Positions 41,237 to 51,707 of a DNA stretch of 64,000 nt are shown piece by piece (position 1 is the first letter of the stretch; every line of letters begins with the position of its first letter). Source of the stretch: Azolla caroliniana (taxonomy: Eukaryota > Polypodiophyta). The translations under genes and the position numbers were made by a program. The stretch is taken from the NCBI GenBank assembly GCA_043228905.1, contig JBHGNT010000022.1, positions 1,612,001 through 1,676,000 of the forward strand. The letters run 5' to 3'. A model generated the notes under the pieces. It had not been told where the DNA came from. It ran no database searches and saw nothing but the letters and a program-made list of their open reading frames with translations.

Positions 41237-43656
41237 GGCTCACCACTCCGACTGCATATCCGATACCTGGTTGGGTTCATATCATCGCGTACATCAAGCT
41301 CCCGACAACAAAGGCATATGGTATCTTCATCATATCCGTCTTCTCTGCCTTTGTCCTCGGGCTTTATTTACCAGATATCTTGTAGTTTGCCAGAAGTATC
41401 GATACGACCGGTTTTGCCTCCGACATGTTGGACTGTTGAAGCACCTTTGTCACATACTTCTCCTGTGACAACCACAACAACTTATTCGACCGTTCCCGGA
41501 TGATGTGCATTCCCAATATTTGTCTTTCCGGCCCAAAGTCTTTCATTGAGAAGGTATGGTTCAGAGCCTTCTTTAGCATCTGTATCTTACCTTGGTCTCG
41601 TCTGACGATCAACATATCATCCACATACAGGAGGAGTATCAGGAAATCTCCTTCGTCAAATTTATTCACAAACACGCAGTGATCGGCTTGCGTCTTGTGG
41701 TACCCTTGGTCGGTCATGAAGGAGTCGAACTTCCAGTACCATTGCCGGGGAGCTTGCTTCAGTCTGTATAGGCTCTTCTTCAGCCAGCACACCAGGTGCT
41801 CCTTCCCTTTCTTCTCAAATCCTTCTGGTTGATGCATGTAGATGTCTTCTTCGAGGTCGCCATGTAGGAATGTCGTCTTGACATCTAGTTGCTCAATCTC
41901 GAGGTCCATGCTTGCAACTATGCCCAATATCGTCTGAATGGATGTCATGTTTAACACCAAGGCAAAGATCTCATTGAAGTCCACTCCTTTCTTCTACTGG
42001 AAACCCTTCACCACGATTCGGGCCTTATACATGGGTGGATTTCCGGCATCTCCCGGTTTCAACTTGTACACCCACTTGTTCCGGAGTGCTCTCTTCCCTT
42101 TCGGCAACTCCATCAGTTCATATGTGTGGTTCTCATGCAAGGAATCCATCTTGTCCTGCATGGCACTCAACCACTTGCGGCTGTGGGTGTCTTTCTCTGC
42201 TTCTTCAAAGCTTTCCGGCTCCCCCTCATTGGTTAGCAACACATGCTCTGCATCCGGAAATCTCTGTGGGGCTCTTCTCTCTTGAAGAGGATATCTCCAT
42301 CCTTGGTTTCTGACTATCGGTTCCTCCGTTTGTTCCTCATCCTCATCCGATTCGGGATCTTGTCCAATTCCGGTGTCTTCTTCTTCTTCTTCAATCAGTT
42401 CGGTTTCTTGTCCATATCCGTCTGGTTCGTCGAGTGTCATCCGGTTACTGGCTAGCGTCTGGTTTTCAACCGGGTAAGTCCTAGTGTCCTCAAGCCGGTT
42501 TTCATTGAATGATCCGGAGTTCATCACCTTCTTTTCCAACTCCTAGTCAGCAATGGTCCTGTCTTCCATGAAGACTATGTCCCGAGTCCGAAACACCTTC
42601 TTGTCGACCAAATACCACACCCAGTAACCAAATTCACCATCGTCGTATCCAAGGAATATGCATGGCCGGGACTTCGGATCCAACTTTGCTCTCTTGTCTT
42701 TCGCCACATCCACATATGCGAGACACCCAAACACCTCCAAATGCCGGTAAGATACATCTTTACCGGTCCATACTTTCTGATGTGAGTCTCCTCCCAAGGG
42801 TACTTAGGGTGATCTGTTTATCACATAGGTCGTCGTCATCAGCGCCTCAGCCCAAAACGTCTTGGGTAACTTGGCATGTACGAGCATGCTCCAGACTCTC
42901 TCCATTATGGTCTGGTTCATCCTTTCGGCCAGCCCATTTAGTTCCGGCGTCTTTGGCACAATAAACTTGAGTCGGATTCCCTTCGACCAGCAGTACTCCT
43001 CGAACTTCCCCCGGTATTCTCCTCCATTATTTGCTCGAACCGCCTTCAGCTTCCGACCGGTTTCTCTTTCCACTCTCGCATGGAGCTCCTTGAAGACAGA
43101 TAGCACCTAATCCTTCGTCTTCAATGGTGAGACCCACAGCTTCCGGCTATGGTCATCTATGAACGTCACGATGTACTGCGATCCGGCATGTGACTTTGTG
43201 TCCACTTGACACAGATCAGTATGCACCACCGGTATTCTCCTCCGTTATCTGCTCGAATAGCCTTCAACTTCCAGATGGTTTCTCTTTCCACTCTCGCGTG
43301 GAGCTCCTTGAAGACGGATAACAGTTGATCCTTCGTCTTCAATGGTGAGACCCACAGCTTCCGGCTATGTTCATCTATGAACGTCATGAAGTACTGCGAT
43401 CCGGCATGTGACTTTGTGTCCACTTGACACACATTAGTATGCACCAGCTCCAATGGTGCATTCCATCTCATCGGTGGTCTTGACCAGAAGGAGGTTCGGT
43501 TTTGTTTGCCAGCCAAGCAATCGGTGCACTTCTCAAATTGCACGTCCTTCACCGGAATGAGATTGTCTTCAGCAAGTCTTTTCATCCCTTTCTGGCTCAT
43601 ATGACACAGTCTTTTGTGCCACAGCTCACCGACAGTGTCGGATGTTATGTTCATGT
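41237..43656 (-). pseudogene. A3 GAG-pre-integrase to RNase H, degraded
   Basis: The minus strand carries GAG-pre-integrase (LWHKRLCHMSQKG, about 43640-43590), integrase (HTNVCQ, RANNGGEYRG, NGLAERMNQT, 43100-42800), an acidic linker (42540-42300), reverse transcriptase (42000-41390, with QLDVKTTFLHGDLEEDI and YVDDMLIVRR) and the RNase H start. Stops at about 42541, 42803 and 41992 break the frame, and the integrase core contains a partial 218-bp duplication. Gag, protease and the 5' LTR are missing because Gypsy-1 G1b lies there. Confidence 0.82.
43011..43446 (-). repeat. 218-bp tandem duplication in A3 integrase
   Basis: The segment starting CCGGTATTCT at 43011 recurs at 43229 with clear divergence (for example AACCGCCTTCAGC versus AATAGCCTTCAAC). 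It covers the RADNGGEYR and TFIDDHSRK region. The divergence means it is old or arose by recombination between two different copies. Confidence 0.8.
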
Positions 43657-44049
43657 TGTTCGGTCGACAATTACTACTTTGCCGAAGTTGTGGTTAGACG
43701 AATAGATACAAATTAGTTGTAAACTTATCGGTGATAACAAACACCAAGATCGTGGCTTATGTAATTTAGCTTAGACTGAAGGAAATAGATGGCAAAAGCA
43801 ATTCGTACACAGAGGTTTCCTAATTAAACTTTATATTACTAAATACAATGATAGATTTTTACAATGCCTTCGATTCCTTTTATAGGTAACTCGAAGGTCT
43901 TTTCTCATCAAGAAATCCTACTGCTTATAATTATCAAGAATTACAAAACTTCGTAACTAACTATATCCTATTCGGCTATCTGATGAGTCATCGATCCAAA
44001 CTGTCGATCCGACTCCGACTCCGACGCATCCATACTTGTCCGGGTAACA
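43657..44049 (-). repeat. Gypsy-1 G1b 3' LTR (about 393 bp)
   Basis: In the sense direction it starts TGTTACCCGGAC and ends GACCGAACA, with TGTT/AACA termini. A TATA box (TATAAAAGG) lies on the minus strand at about 43877-43886. The identity of the 3' end is inferred from the terminal inverted repeat and the switch to Copia-A sequence. The polypurine tract before it is weak. Confidence 0.7.
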
Positions 44050-44101
44050 CTTGGCATGCCCATGGGCCAGGATGTTGTCCTGTGAACCCACGGTAACCCC
44101 T

Positions 44102-46478
44102 TCACTCCTGTTGCTCTGAGGGATGATCTTCCTCCAAATCATCGTCTGCGTCGTCCTACAGAATGTCGAACAATGAGGGTTCCTCTTCTTGTGGTGCCTT
44201 ATTGACATCGTCTTCTTCGTCTTCGGTGTCCTCCTCGTCGTTGTTTTCCTGGTGTGCTTCTTCGGTCGATTGTCTTGGATCTGCTGAATCCGGTGCTCCG
44301 AGTCCAGGTGTTTTGCTTACTCTTTCGGCTTCGATATTGTCTAACTCGATGGACGTATCGACATCATGCTTGTCGAATTCTTGCACGATTTGGTTAACTT
44401 CTTCTCTGAAATAAGCCGCCATGTCGTATAGGTCTCTAACAATATCTTCCTGAACCGTGGTCATTGCTTCCTCCGACATCTTGAGGAAACCTTTGCCTTG
44501 AACTTTTCTATTTTCTCTATCGGCTTGTAATAGTTGAAGCTCTGCAGCTTGCGCCGACCATGTTTGCCAACCCGTCTCTAGTGATTCATTGACCAATTTT
44601 AGGTTGTTAAGCTGGTGACGTCTTATGATTGCTTGAACTCTGTCCTGAGTCATACTTGCCTCAAACTGTGTCGTTGCCAATGTTCATCGTAAATCAGTGA
44701 TTACTGCATTGGTATCGCCTTTGGCCTGCATCAGTTTGGCTTGTGCCACTAAGAGGTCAAGTCGCCTTTTCTCGGATACCGTTTGAACTTCTGCACATCG
44801 CATTTCCAGCTTCTCTTTCTCCTCATTCCAGTCGTTCTGCTATTGAATAATTTTTCCGTTGATTTCTTCTATCAGTTTGGCTCTTCCAACCAACTTTGTT
44901 GTAAAACAAGTCTCTACTTGTTTCGCATTTTTCCTTGTAGCCTCTTGCTGCTGGAGTAACTGTCGGTGTAAATCTTGTATCAAATTATCTTTTTCCTCTA
45001 AGCATTTGTCGGTCGCTGTTTTTGCCGACTGTAATCGATCCTCCATTTCTCTGGATCTGTCTTCGGCCTTTTCTGCCCTAATTTCCGCTTCTCTTTGTGC
45101 TTTTTCGGCTTGTTCCAACTTATGTTGTAGCTCTGAATCCGACTCCAAAGGTTGGCTTTGTGACTCTAGTTATAATATCTGCTCTCTCATTTTCTCTAGA
45201 ACCACTTGTGCTTCCCGCAGTTTACCCTTCAACTGCTAATTTTCTTCATGCTTCCGTGTATACTGTGCATTAAGCACATGTGTTGCTGTTGTTGCCCTTT
45301 TGTATAATTCAGCCATATCCTTGGCTGCTCTACTAGCCTTTTCATATTCCCTGTGGACTTCGACCAGTGCCTCATGTAGTGGTGGCATCTGGATGGCTTC
45401 ACCTTTATTTTTAGCATTTCGTTGTCGACCAATTCTATCCACTTCTGCTTGTTCATTGGGTTCGACAGCTCCACATAATGACTTTTGGATCATTATTTGA
45501 TCCCGGTGCTCTTGCGCCATTCTTTCCGAGACTTCTTGGAGTCTTTTAGCTAACCATTCTATCACTTCATATGACGTTCCGAACTACAGAATGGCAGCTA
45601 GCTCATGTGTTGTTGCCAGGATGTCGGAAAAACCAAGTGCCTCTGGCACCATTGCCGTTGATACATGCCCTTTCTGAATTCGTGACGTGTTATCGGGATT
45701 GACACGAGGTACTTGTGTGCTTTGGGAGGCTTGATCGTCGGTTCTCTGTTTCTTCTACGCCGGTTCTTCTTGCTCTGGTCTAGAATATATTTGGGACCGT
45801 TGTTTAACCCTGCGCTGCTTCGGCGGTTGTTGCTCTGTGTCGACTTGTGTCGATTCTTGCAGTTGTGTTTGTTGCTCACCTATCGTCTCTTGTTGTTGCG
45901 TCCTCGGTGGTTGAAACTCCGGGTGTTGAGTAGTCGGTTCCTGGTCAGGTTCGGGTTGCGGTGTCGACTGTTCCGATTTTTGTTGTTGCCTTGGTTCCGA
46001 TTGGTCGAATTCGGTCTGAGTGGTATCGTCCTGTGCCAATTCTTCTTCCCTCCACTCTTCCTGTTGGACTTGTTGTCGGGTTCGGGATGACTGTACCTGA
46101 GGTGTCTTACGCACCTCTGATCGGTTTTCCGCCTTTGGAGCCGGAAATAATATCGATAACCAACGAGCAAAAATCTTCTTCATTGGTTTTCCCTTCTGAA
46201 CTCTGTACAGTTGCTCTCTTAGAGCTTCTGCCGATAGTAGCCCCCAATCAAAAGCTTCTCCTTCATAAGCGGCGATGATAAATCCGGCCCTCTTTTTGGG
46301 CATACAATAGAATCTCGGACTAACAAACCCTACTTCCAATAAAAACTTTGCAACTTCATGAAAAAAGACATTCCTACCTCCTTGTGTCTGATACGCTTTG
46401 GCGGAGGGCGAATACTCACCAAAATATGAACGCAATCCTTCTTCTATGATCTTCTTGACAACGTCGAACCCGCCTCTT
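44102..46478 (-). pseudogene. Gypsy-1 extra ORF in G1b, C-terminal part
   Basis: Continues from 52155. The head region is better preserved than in G1a: GLRSYFGEYSPSAKAYQTQG, EVGFVSPRFYCMPKKRAGF and an uninterrupted 226-codon stretch to about 45755. A Gln/Pro/Glu-rich stretch follows (46100-45800), then coiled-coil runs (45565-44840 and 44680-44400), an acidic C-terminus with DEEDTEDEEDD, and the final stop at 44102. Stops at about 45753, 45596, 45236, 44840 and 44156 interrupt it; at 44156 G1a has CAG. Two copies with the same domain order support a real element protein. Confidence 0.75.
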
Positions 46479-46493
46479 TGTCATCATATGGCA

Positions 46494-46547
46494 AGACTCG
46501 AACCCATGACCTTATGCTACATGGGTCGAGCTCTTACCATTAGACTA
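46494..46547 (-). other. tRNA-like sequence with A and B boxes in Gypsy-2 LTR
   Basis: On the minus strand TAGTCTAATGG (46547-46537) fits the pol III A-box TRGYNNARYGG, and GGTTCGAGTCT (46504-46494) fits the B-box with one mismatch. They are 43 nt apart, as in a tRNA. Acceptor and T stems do not pair well, so it is a tRNA relic or SINE-like sequence rather than a tRNA gene. The copy in the 3' LTR lies at 51723-51776. Confidence 0.6.
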
Positions 46548-46687
46548 TGAATTGTAATTTGTAGGATATTATTTTCATTTATGCTTTATCATAGAAAATT
46601 GATGTATATTCCAGATCTCTCTAGAACATTCTAGAAGCTTCAGGATTATTCCTAAAAACATTATAAAAGGAGGCACAAGGCATTGTT

Positions 46688-46706
46688 TTGAACCAAATTG
46701 GTTCAA
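46688..46706 (+). promoter_or_regulatory. Gypsy-2 hairpin at the predicted transcript 5' end
   Basis: TTGAACCA / TGGTTCAA arms around AAT. The 3' portion AAATTGGTTCAA (46695-46706) begins 33 bp after the start of the TATA box, where transcription should start. It is exactly complementary to 46934-46945, just after the LTR. Confidence 0.75.
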
Positions 46707-46933
46707 CGCCAGTCTTAAGCCTCTTAGCCGATTTGTACTTATCTTTTCACATAATATAAGAGTTGCTGTCATCATCCTTCTCTCTCTCTCTTTCTCGCTA
46801 TCTCTCTCTTCTCTTCTCTTCTCTTCTCACTTTCTCTCTCGGGAATCTTACGCAGTCCCGTCCTCTTAGTACTAATAGTATTGCTCTTCTTTAGTACTAA
46901 TTCCATCTCTGCTTTAGTACTACTCCTGACAGT

Positions 46934-46945
46934 TTGAACCAATTT
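46934..46945 (+). promoter_or_regulatory. Gypsy-2 candidate self-primer binding site
   Basis: TTGAACCAATTT begins two bases after the 5' LTR, where a primer binding site belongs. It does not resemble the 3' end of common primer tRNAs, but it is a 12-nt perfect complement of the LTR segment at 46695-46706. In Tf1 of fission yeast the RNA 5' end itself anneals at this position and is cleaved to prime cDNA. Confidence 0.7.
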
Positions 46946-46970
46946 TTCCTCCTACCCTTTTCCCTATACT

Positions 46971-48128
46971 ATGGCTACTGTTAGCGCCCAAGAATATCAA
47001 TCCGTTTTCTCCGACCTACAGTGCTTAAAAGAAAATTTTGTTGCCTTGGAACAAGAAAACCAACGGCTGATAGGGGATCTGCAACAAATCTCTCTAGAAA
47101 AGCAACAAATGCAGCAACAACATGGGGAGTTAGCGTTACAGGTGCAACAACTCGAAGCGGCATTGCAACAACAAGGATCAAGTCCCCAAGGATTTCATAA
47201 AGAGCCGAAGATTGGACTTCCTGTGAAATTTGATGGAACGCGATCGCAATTCAGGGGATTCCTTAATCAGGTACGATTAGTCCTCCAAATGCATCCTTCC
47301 CGATACCCCACTGATGCATCCCGAGTCGGCTTAATAGGCACATTGCTTAGCGGCTCAGCCTTAACATGGTTCGCTCCGCTCCTAGAAAAACAATCGCCCT
47401 TGCTTAATAACTTTGAAGATTTTATTAGTGAGTTAAAAGCCTGCTTTGGAGACACCGACAGCATCAGGACGGCGATCAACAAGATCCGGCGATTGCGTCA
47501 AGGCGATCGTCCAACCTCTGCCTACGCGGCGGATTTCCGCCTACTCGCTTCAGACATACCCTGGGATGATCAAGCACTAATGGAGCAGTTTCGCTATGGC
47601 CTGCGAAACGATCTCAAAGATCTACTTCTAACTTTCCCCGAAGAACCAAAGTCTCTTACGGAGGCAATCAGTCGAGCGGTCCGATGTGACAACTGCCTTT
47701 TCGAACGGCGTTCGGAACGTCAATTACAAATACCACGCGCTAGGCCGGAGCCCACTTACGCCGCAGTCGCGGCTAAACCGTTTGCACGAGACATACCTCA
47801 AGCAAATACTTCGACACCAATGGAGATCGATACCATGCGTCGACGCGGCCCGTTATCAGAAGAAGAAAAGCAACGACGACGTGCAAATCGATTATGTCTT
47901 TATTGCGGTGGACCAGGGCATATCGCAATCAATTGTCCCCATAGGCCAAGAAGACAGGTAAATCAAATTGTAGCCTGTACTAAACCCGAGTCAATTCTTC
48001 CCTTAGGAGTGTCTAATAGTATTAATAGTACTAATAGAGTGTTTGATAGTATTCATAGTACTAATAGCCCAAGTATCTCAAATAAATTTGAAATCCTTAG
48101 TCAATTAGATGAAGAGTTAAATGATTGA
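46971..48128 (+). CDS. Gypsy-2 Gag (385 aa)
   Basis: ATG 46971, 39 bp after the LTR. The N-terminal 60 residues form a Gln/Leu coiled coil (LQQISLEKQQMQQQ). A retrotransposon Gag domain follows (about 80-240: PVKFDGTRSQFRGFLNQVRL, LLSGSALTWFAPLL, FRYGLRNDLKDLL), then a CCHC knuckle CLYCGGPGHIAINC (about 309-322). The tail repeats short Asn/Ser/Thr motifs encoded by AGTATTAATAGTACT-like words. It is uninterrupted. The stop overlaps the start of the pol frame by four bases. Gag forms the particle and binds element RNA. Confidence 0.9.
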   Translation: MATVSAQEYQSVFSDLQCLKENFVALEQENQRLIGDLQQISLEKQQMQQQHGELALQVQQLEAALQQQGSSPQGFHKEPKIGLPVKFDGTRSQFRGFLNQVRLVLQMHPSRYPTDASRVGLIGTLLSGSALTWFAPLLEKQSPLLNNFEDFISELKACFGDTDSIRTAINKIRRLRQGDRPTSAYAADFRLLASDIPWDDQALMEQFRYGLRNDLKDLLLTFPEEPKSLTEAISRAVRCDNCLFERRSERQLQIPRARPEPTYAAVAAKPFARDIPQANTSTPMEIDTMRRRGPLSEEEKQRRRANRLCLYCGGPGHIAINCPHRPRRQVNQIVACTKPESILPLGVSNSINSTNRVFDSIHSTNSPSISNKFEILSQLDEELND

Positions 48129-51100
48129 GTCCAGCCAAAATAGGAGTCGTTTGGTTGGACAGCAGCCCTAGATCTGTACAGCCCATTAGTGGTTCCATTC
48201 CTTCCAAGCAAGTTAGCAATGTGTTCCTAGCCCAAGTCATTGTTAGTACTAAAAGTACTCCCCCAGTACCCGTCCTAGCACTTTTAGATTCCGGAGCTAA
48301 TTCCTATTTCATGGATCAAAATTTTGCCCAAGCTTCTCAGATATCCTTAAGAAAACTTCCTTGTCCCGCAGCTGTAGTAGTCATTGATGGTCGTCCCATT
48401 GCTTCCAGGAATATTGTAGAAGAATCAGAACCCATTCAAGTTGTCCTAGGTAGTTTTGTGTGTGTAATATCATTTAATATAATTAGTAGTCCAGAGCATC
48501 CCATTGTCCTAGGATTACCTTGGTTTAAATTACATAATCCAGCCATAGATTGGAGAACAAGAGAAGTCCGATATCGACCACCCCAAGAATCAACTCACCG
48601 AGTTTCGACCATTTCACTCCATCAACTACGCGAAGAAGGACCCAAGGAGGCAATGTTCCTATTTGCAATATCAGTACATCCTTCCAACACTATTAAGAAG
48701 GACTCCTCAGTACAACTTCCAGCAAAATATCATCCTTATGCCGATGTATTTGACAAGGTAAAAGCCGGTACCCTTCCTCATCACCGTCCCTATGACTGTC
48801 CCATCGATTTACAACCAGGAACCGAGCCACCATGGGGACCAATTTAAAACTTGTCACCCACCGAGTTAGAAGTCCTTCGAGCCTACATAGAGGAGAACTT
48901 GGCAAGTGGGTTCATCCGTCATTCGAAATCTCCGGCTGGTGCACCCATCTTCTTTGTCAAGAAGAAAGATGGCTCACTTCGTCTTGTCGTTGATTACCGC
49001 GGATTGAATAAAGTCACCATCCGGAATAGGTATGCACTTCCTCTTATATCAAGTCTTTTAGAGCGAGTTAATGGTGCCAAGTTTTTTACTAAAATCAACC
49101 TACAAGGAGCGTATAACCTCGTGCGGATCCGACCGGGAGATGAATGGAAGACCGCCTTTCGCACGCGGTATGGGCATTTCGAGTATACTGTTATGCCGTT
49201 CGGCCTAACCAATGCACCCGCAGTCTTCCAACACATGGCAAATGATATATTCAGAGACCTCTTGGATATCTGTTTGATCATTTATCTGGATGATCTATTG
49301 ATTTATTCGAAGACCCAGGAAGAGCACGATTCTCATGTACTATTAGTACTAAAGTGACTCCGCGAGAATGGTCTTTATGCCAAGCTAGAAAAATGTAGCT
49401 TTGACTGCAAGCAAGTGGAATTTCTAGGCTACGTCATCTCCTCAAAGGGCATCGCCATGGATCCAGCTAAAATCCAAACTGTACTAGAGTGGCAAATTCC
49501 ACGGTCGGTACGAGATGTACAATGTTTTCTAGGTTTTTCTAACTTCTACCGTAAGTTTATACAGGATTACTCGAAGATTATTTTACCTCTCACACAACTT
49601 ACGAAGAAGGGCCAAGAATTTCTTTGGTCCATAGAAGCAGATATGGCTTTTCGGCATCTTAAGAAAGCCTTTACATCAGCACCGATTCTAGCTCATGTGG
49701 ATACAAGAAAACCATTCATCATGGAGGCCGACGCATCAGATTTCGCCCTCGGTAGCATCCTTTCTCAACCAGGAGATAAAGAAGAGTTGCATCCGGTGGC
49801 TTTCCATTCGCGCAAATTCGATGTCACAGAAATCAACTACGAAATACATGACAAGGAGTTATTAGCCATCGTGGATTCATTTGTACAATGGCGGCATTTT
49901 TTAGAGGGCTCTCCACATCAGGTCATTGTCTTTAGCGATCATAAAAATCTTGCTTATTTTCAGAACGCTCGCGTACTAAATCGACGGCAAGCTCGGTGGG
50001 CGCAATTCCTCACGCGTTTCGACTTCAAAATCACATATCGACCGGGGAAGCAGCAAGGAAAAGCAGATGCACTATCACGGCGTTCATATCTTGCACCTCG
50101 TCCTGGTGATGCAACATTTGATCATCAAAAGCAAGTAATCTTGGGACCAACACGATTGCACACGACGCAGATTTTTCACACCCCGATGGATTCACGGATT
50201 ACCGATGACATACATGCAACCTTGAAGACGGATAGTTTTGCTCAAGACATCCTGGCGCACATTGATACTTCTCGGGCATCGTGTTCTCGGTCTCAACAAC
50301 CAGGTATTGACTACCGACAATTCGAATATCATGATGGTTTGTTATTCTTTAAGAAGCGCGTATATGTCCCTGATTGCTCCTGTCGCCTTCAAATTGTCCA
50401 GCATTGTCACGACACCCATACGGCGGGACATTTCGGTAGTACTAAGACGTTGGAGCTAGTGCAGTGATCTTTTTGGTGGCCCCACATGCGCCGTTTTGTC
50501 GACGACTACGTTCGGACCTATGATGCTTGCTGCCGAGCGAAGATGCCACGACACCATCCATATGGCTTGTTGGAACCCTTACCGATTCCAAGTAAGACGT
50601 GGCAGTCTATTTGTCTTGATTTTATCACAGATCTACCAGTCTCGAAGGGGTTTGATGCTATCCTAACCATCGTCGATCGATATACGAAGATGGCACATTT
50701 TGTGCCGTGTACTAAAGCCATCACTAGCGAGGAAACCGCCGCCCTTGTTATGCGTGAGGTATTTCGGCATCATGGCCTCCTAGACAGTATCATCAGCGAC
50801 CGAGGACCGCAATTTGTCTCCAAATTTTGGCAGCATCTCTTCAAGATGCTCAAGGTCTCCTGCAATCTCTCCTCCGGCTACCATCCTCAGACCGACGGGC
50901 AAGCGGAACGAACAAACCAAACGTTGGAGCAATATCTCCGGTGTTTCCTGAGTTATCAACAGGACGATTGGGCCGAGATTCTCCACTTTGCAGAGTTTGC
51001 GTATAATAATGTTATTCACTCCTCGACTCGGGTCTCCCCATTTTTCGCTTATACCGGTTTTCATCCTCGTTGGTCGGTGATCGACACCCCGGAGCTACCT

Positions 51101-51440
51101 ACCAACCCTCGTGTCGAGGATCATTTGGAGAGGCTACACAAGATCCAGATGGATCTCTCTACTCACCTTCGTCATGCTCAACACACACAGAAGACTTATG
51201 CGGATCGTCATCGGATTCCCTCCTCTTTTGCCATCAGAGATCGAGTATGGCTCTTACGTCGTCACATCAAGACTACTCGACTGTGCGACAAGTTGGATTA
51301 TCGACGACTCGGTCCCTTCCGTATTATGGGTAAGATTAATGATGTCACATTCCGCCTTGATCTCCCTCCGCGCTTCAGATACATCCGGTTTTCCATTGTT
51401 CTCTTCTTGAACCTTATAAAGCAAACACCATTCCCGATCG
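48125..51440 (+). pseudogene. Gypsy-2 Pol: protease, RT, RNase H, integrase
   Basis: The frame lies -1 relative to Gag. Protease LLDSGANSYFMD and IVLGLPWF (48270-48530); reverse transcriptase with [27 protein letters not shown] and YLDDLLIYS (48850-49340); RNase H with EADASDFALGSIL and VFSDHKNLAYF (49720-50080). Integrase has the zinc finger HDTHTAGH...YDACCRAK (the usual first Cys is Tyr) and a core with LDFITDLP, SDRGPQF and DGQAERTNQT (50350-51440). Three stops interrupt it: TAA 48845, TGA 49355 and TGA 50465. The last two stand where relatives have Arg codons. The order RT, RNase H, integrase, chromodomain identifies a chromovirus. Confidence 0.9.
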
Positions 51441-51696
51441 TGTGACACCACCGCCGCCCCTGCTGGAGTTGGACGTCGGGCCGGAATATGAAGTTGCTGC
51501 CATCCTCAATTCCAAACTTGTTCGCAACAAACTTTATTACTTGGTCGATTTGCTCCGTTATAGTCCGAGCGAACGTACTTGGGAACCCGTCGAGCATGTT
51601 GCCAATGCATAGGATCTTCTTGCTGATTTCCACCGAAAGTATCCGGACAAACCCGGTTCGCAATTAGCGCCGACTCGTTCCACTCGTCGTCTTTAA
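51441..51696 (+). pseudogene. Gypsy-2 chromodomain (frameshifted C-terminus of Pol)
   Basis: In the next frame the sequence reads DRVTPPPPLLELDVGPEYEV, then AILNSKLVRNKLYYLVDLL, RYSPSERTWEPVEHV and DLLADFHRKYPDKPG. This is a complete classical chromodomain with its Tyr, Trp and Glu landmarks, ended by TAA at 51694-51696. A one-base loss near 51379 puts it out of frame with integrase, and a TAG lies at about 51611 where relatives often have Gln. Such domains bind methylated histone tails and direct integration to heterochromatin. Confidence 0.88.
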
Positions 51697-51704
51697 GGGG
51701 GAGA
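51695..51704 (+). promoter_or_regulatory. Gypsy-2 polypurine tract
   Basis: AAGGGGGAGA lies three bases before the 3' LTR (51708). Confidence 0.85.
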
Positions 51705-51707
51705 TAG

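Larger units (their letters stand above)
37843..41504. repeat. 3,662-bp tandem duplication, copy 2
   Basis: Second copy of 34181-37842. It continues at 41505 into the intact flank (A3 RT), whereas copy 1 is interrupted by copy 2, so the original right border is here. It contains the repeated A3 RNase H end at 37843-38016. Confidence 0.95.
46479..46931 (+). repeat. Gypsy-2 5' LTR (453 bp)
   Basis: Bounded by TGTCATCATA and CTCCTGACA. It contains an antisense tRNA-like stretch (46494-46547), the stem ACCCATG/CATGGGT, TATAAAA at 46662-46668, the hairpin TTGAACCAAATTGGTTCAA at 46688-46706, and CT-rich repeats at 46781-46830. Short AGTACTAAT words repeat near the end. Confidence 0.95.

Noticed and set aside
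43960-44010. Hammerhead ribozyme core (CTGATGAG) in the Gypsy-1 LTR, as in retrozymes
   Set aside because: The following bases do not form stem II or give the GAAAC motif in the right place, and G1a has CTACTGAG instead.
46479-46560. Functional tRNA gene on the minus strand
   Set aside because: A and B boxes fit, but the acceptor and T stems do not pair and there is no clear anticodon loop.
48120-48130. Programmed -1 frameshift signal between Gypsy-2 gag and pol
   Set aside because: The frames overlap by only four bases and no standard slippery heptamer with a downstream structure was seen. The frame difference is recorded but the mechanism is not claimed.
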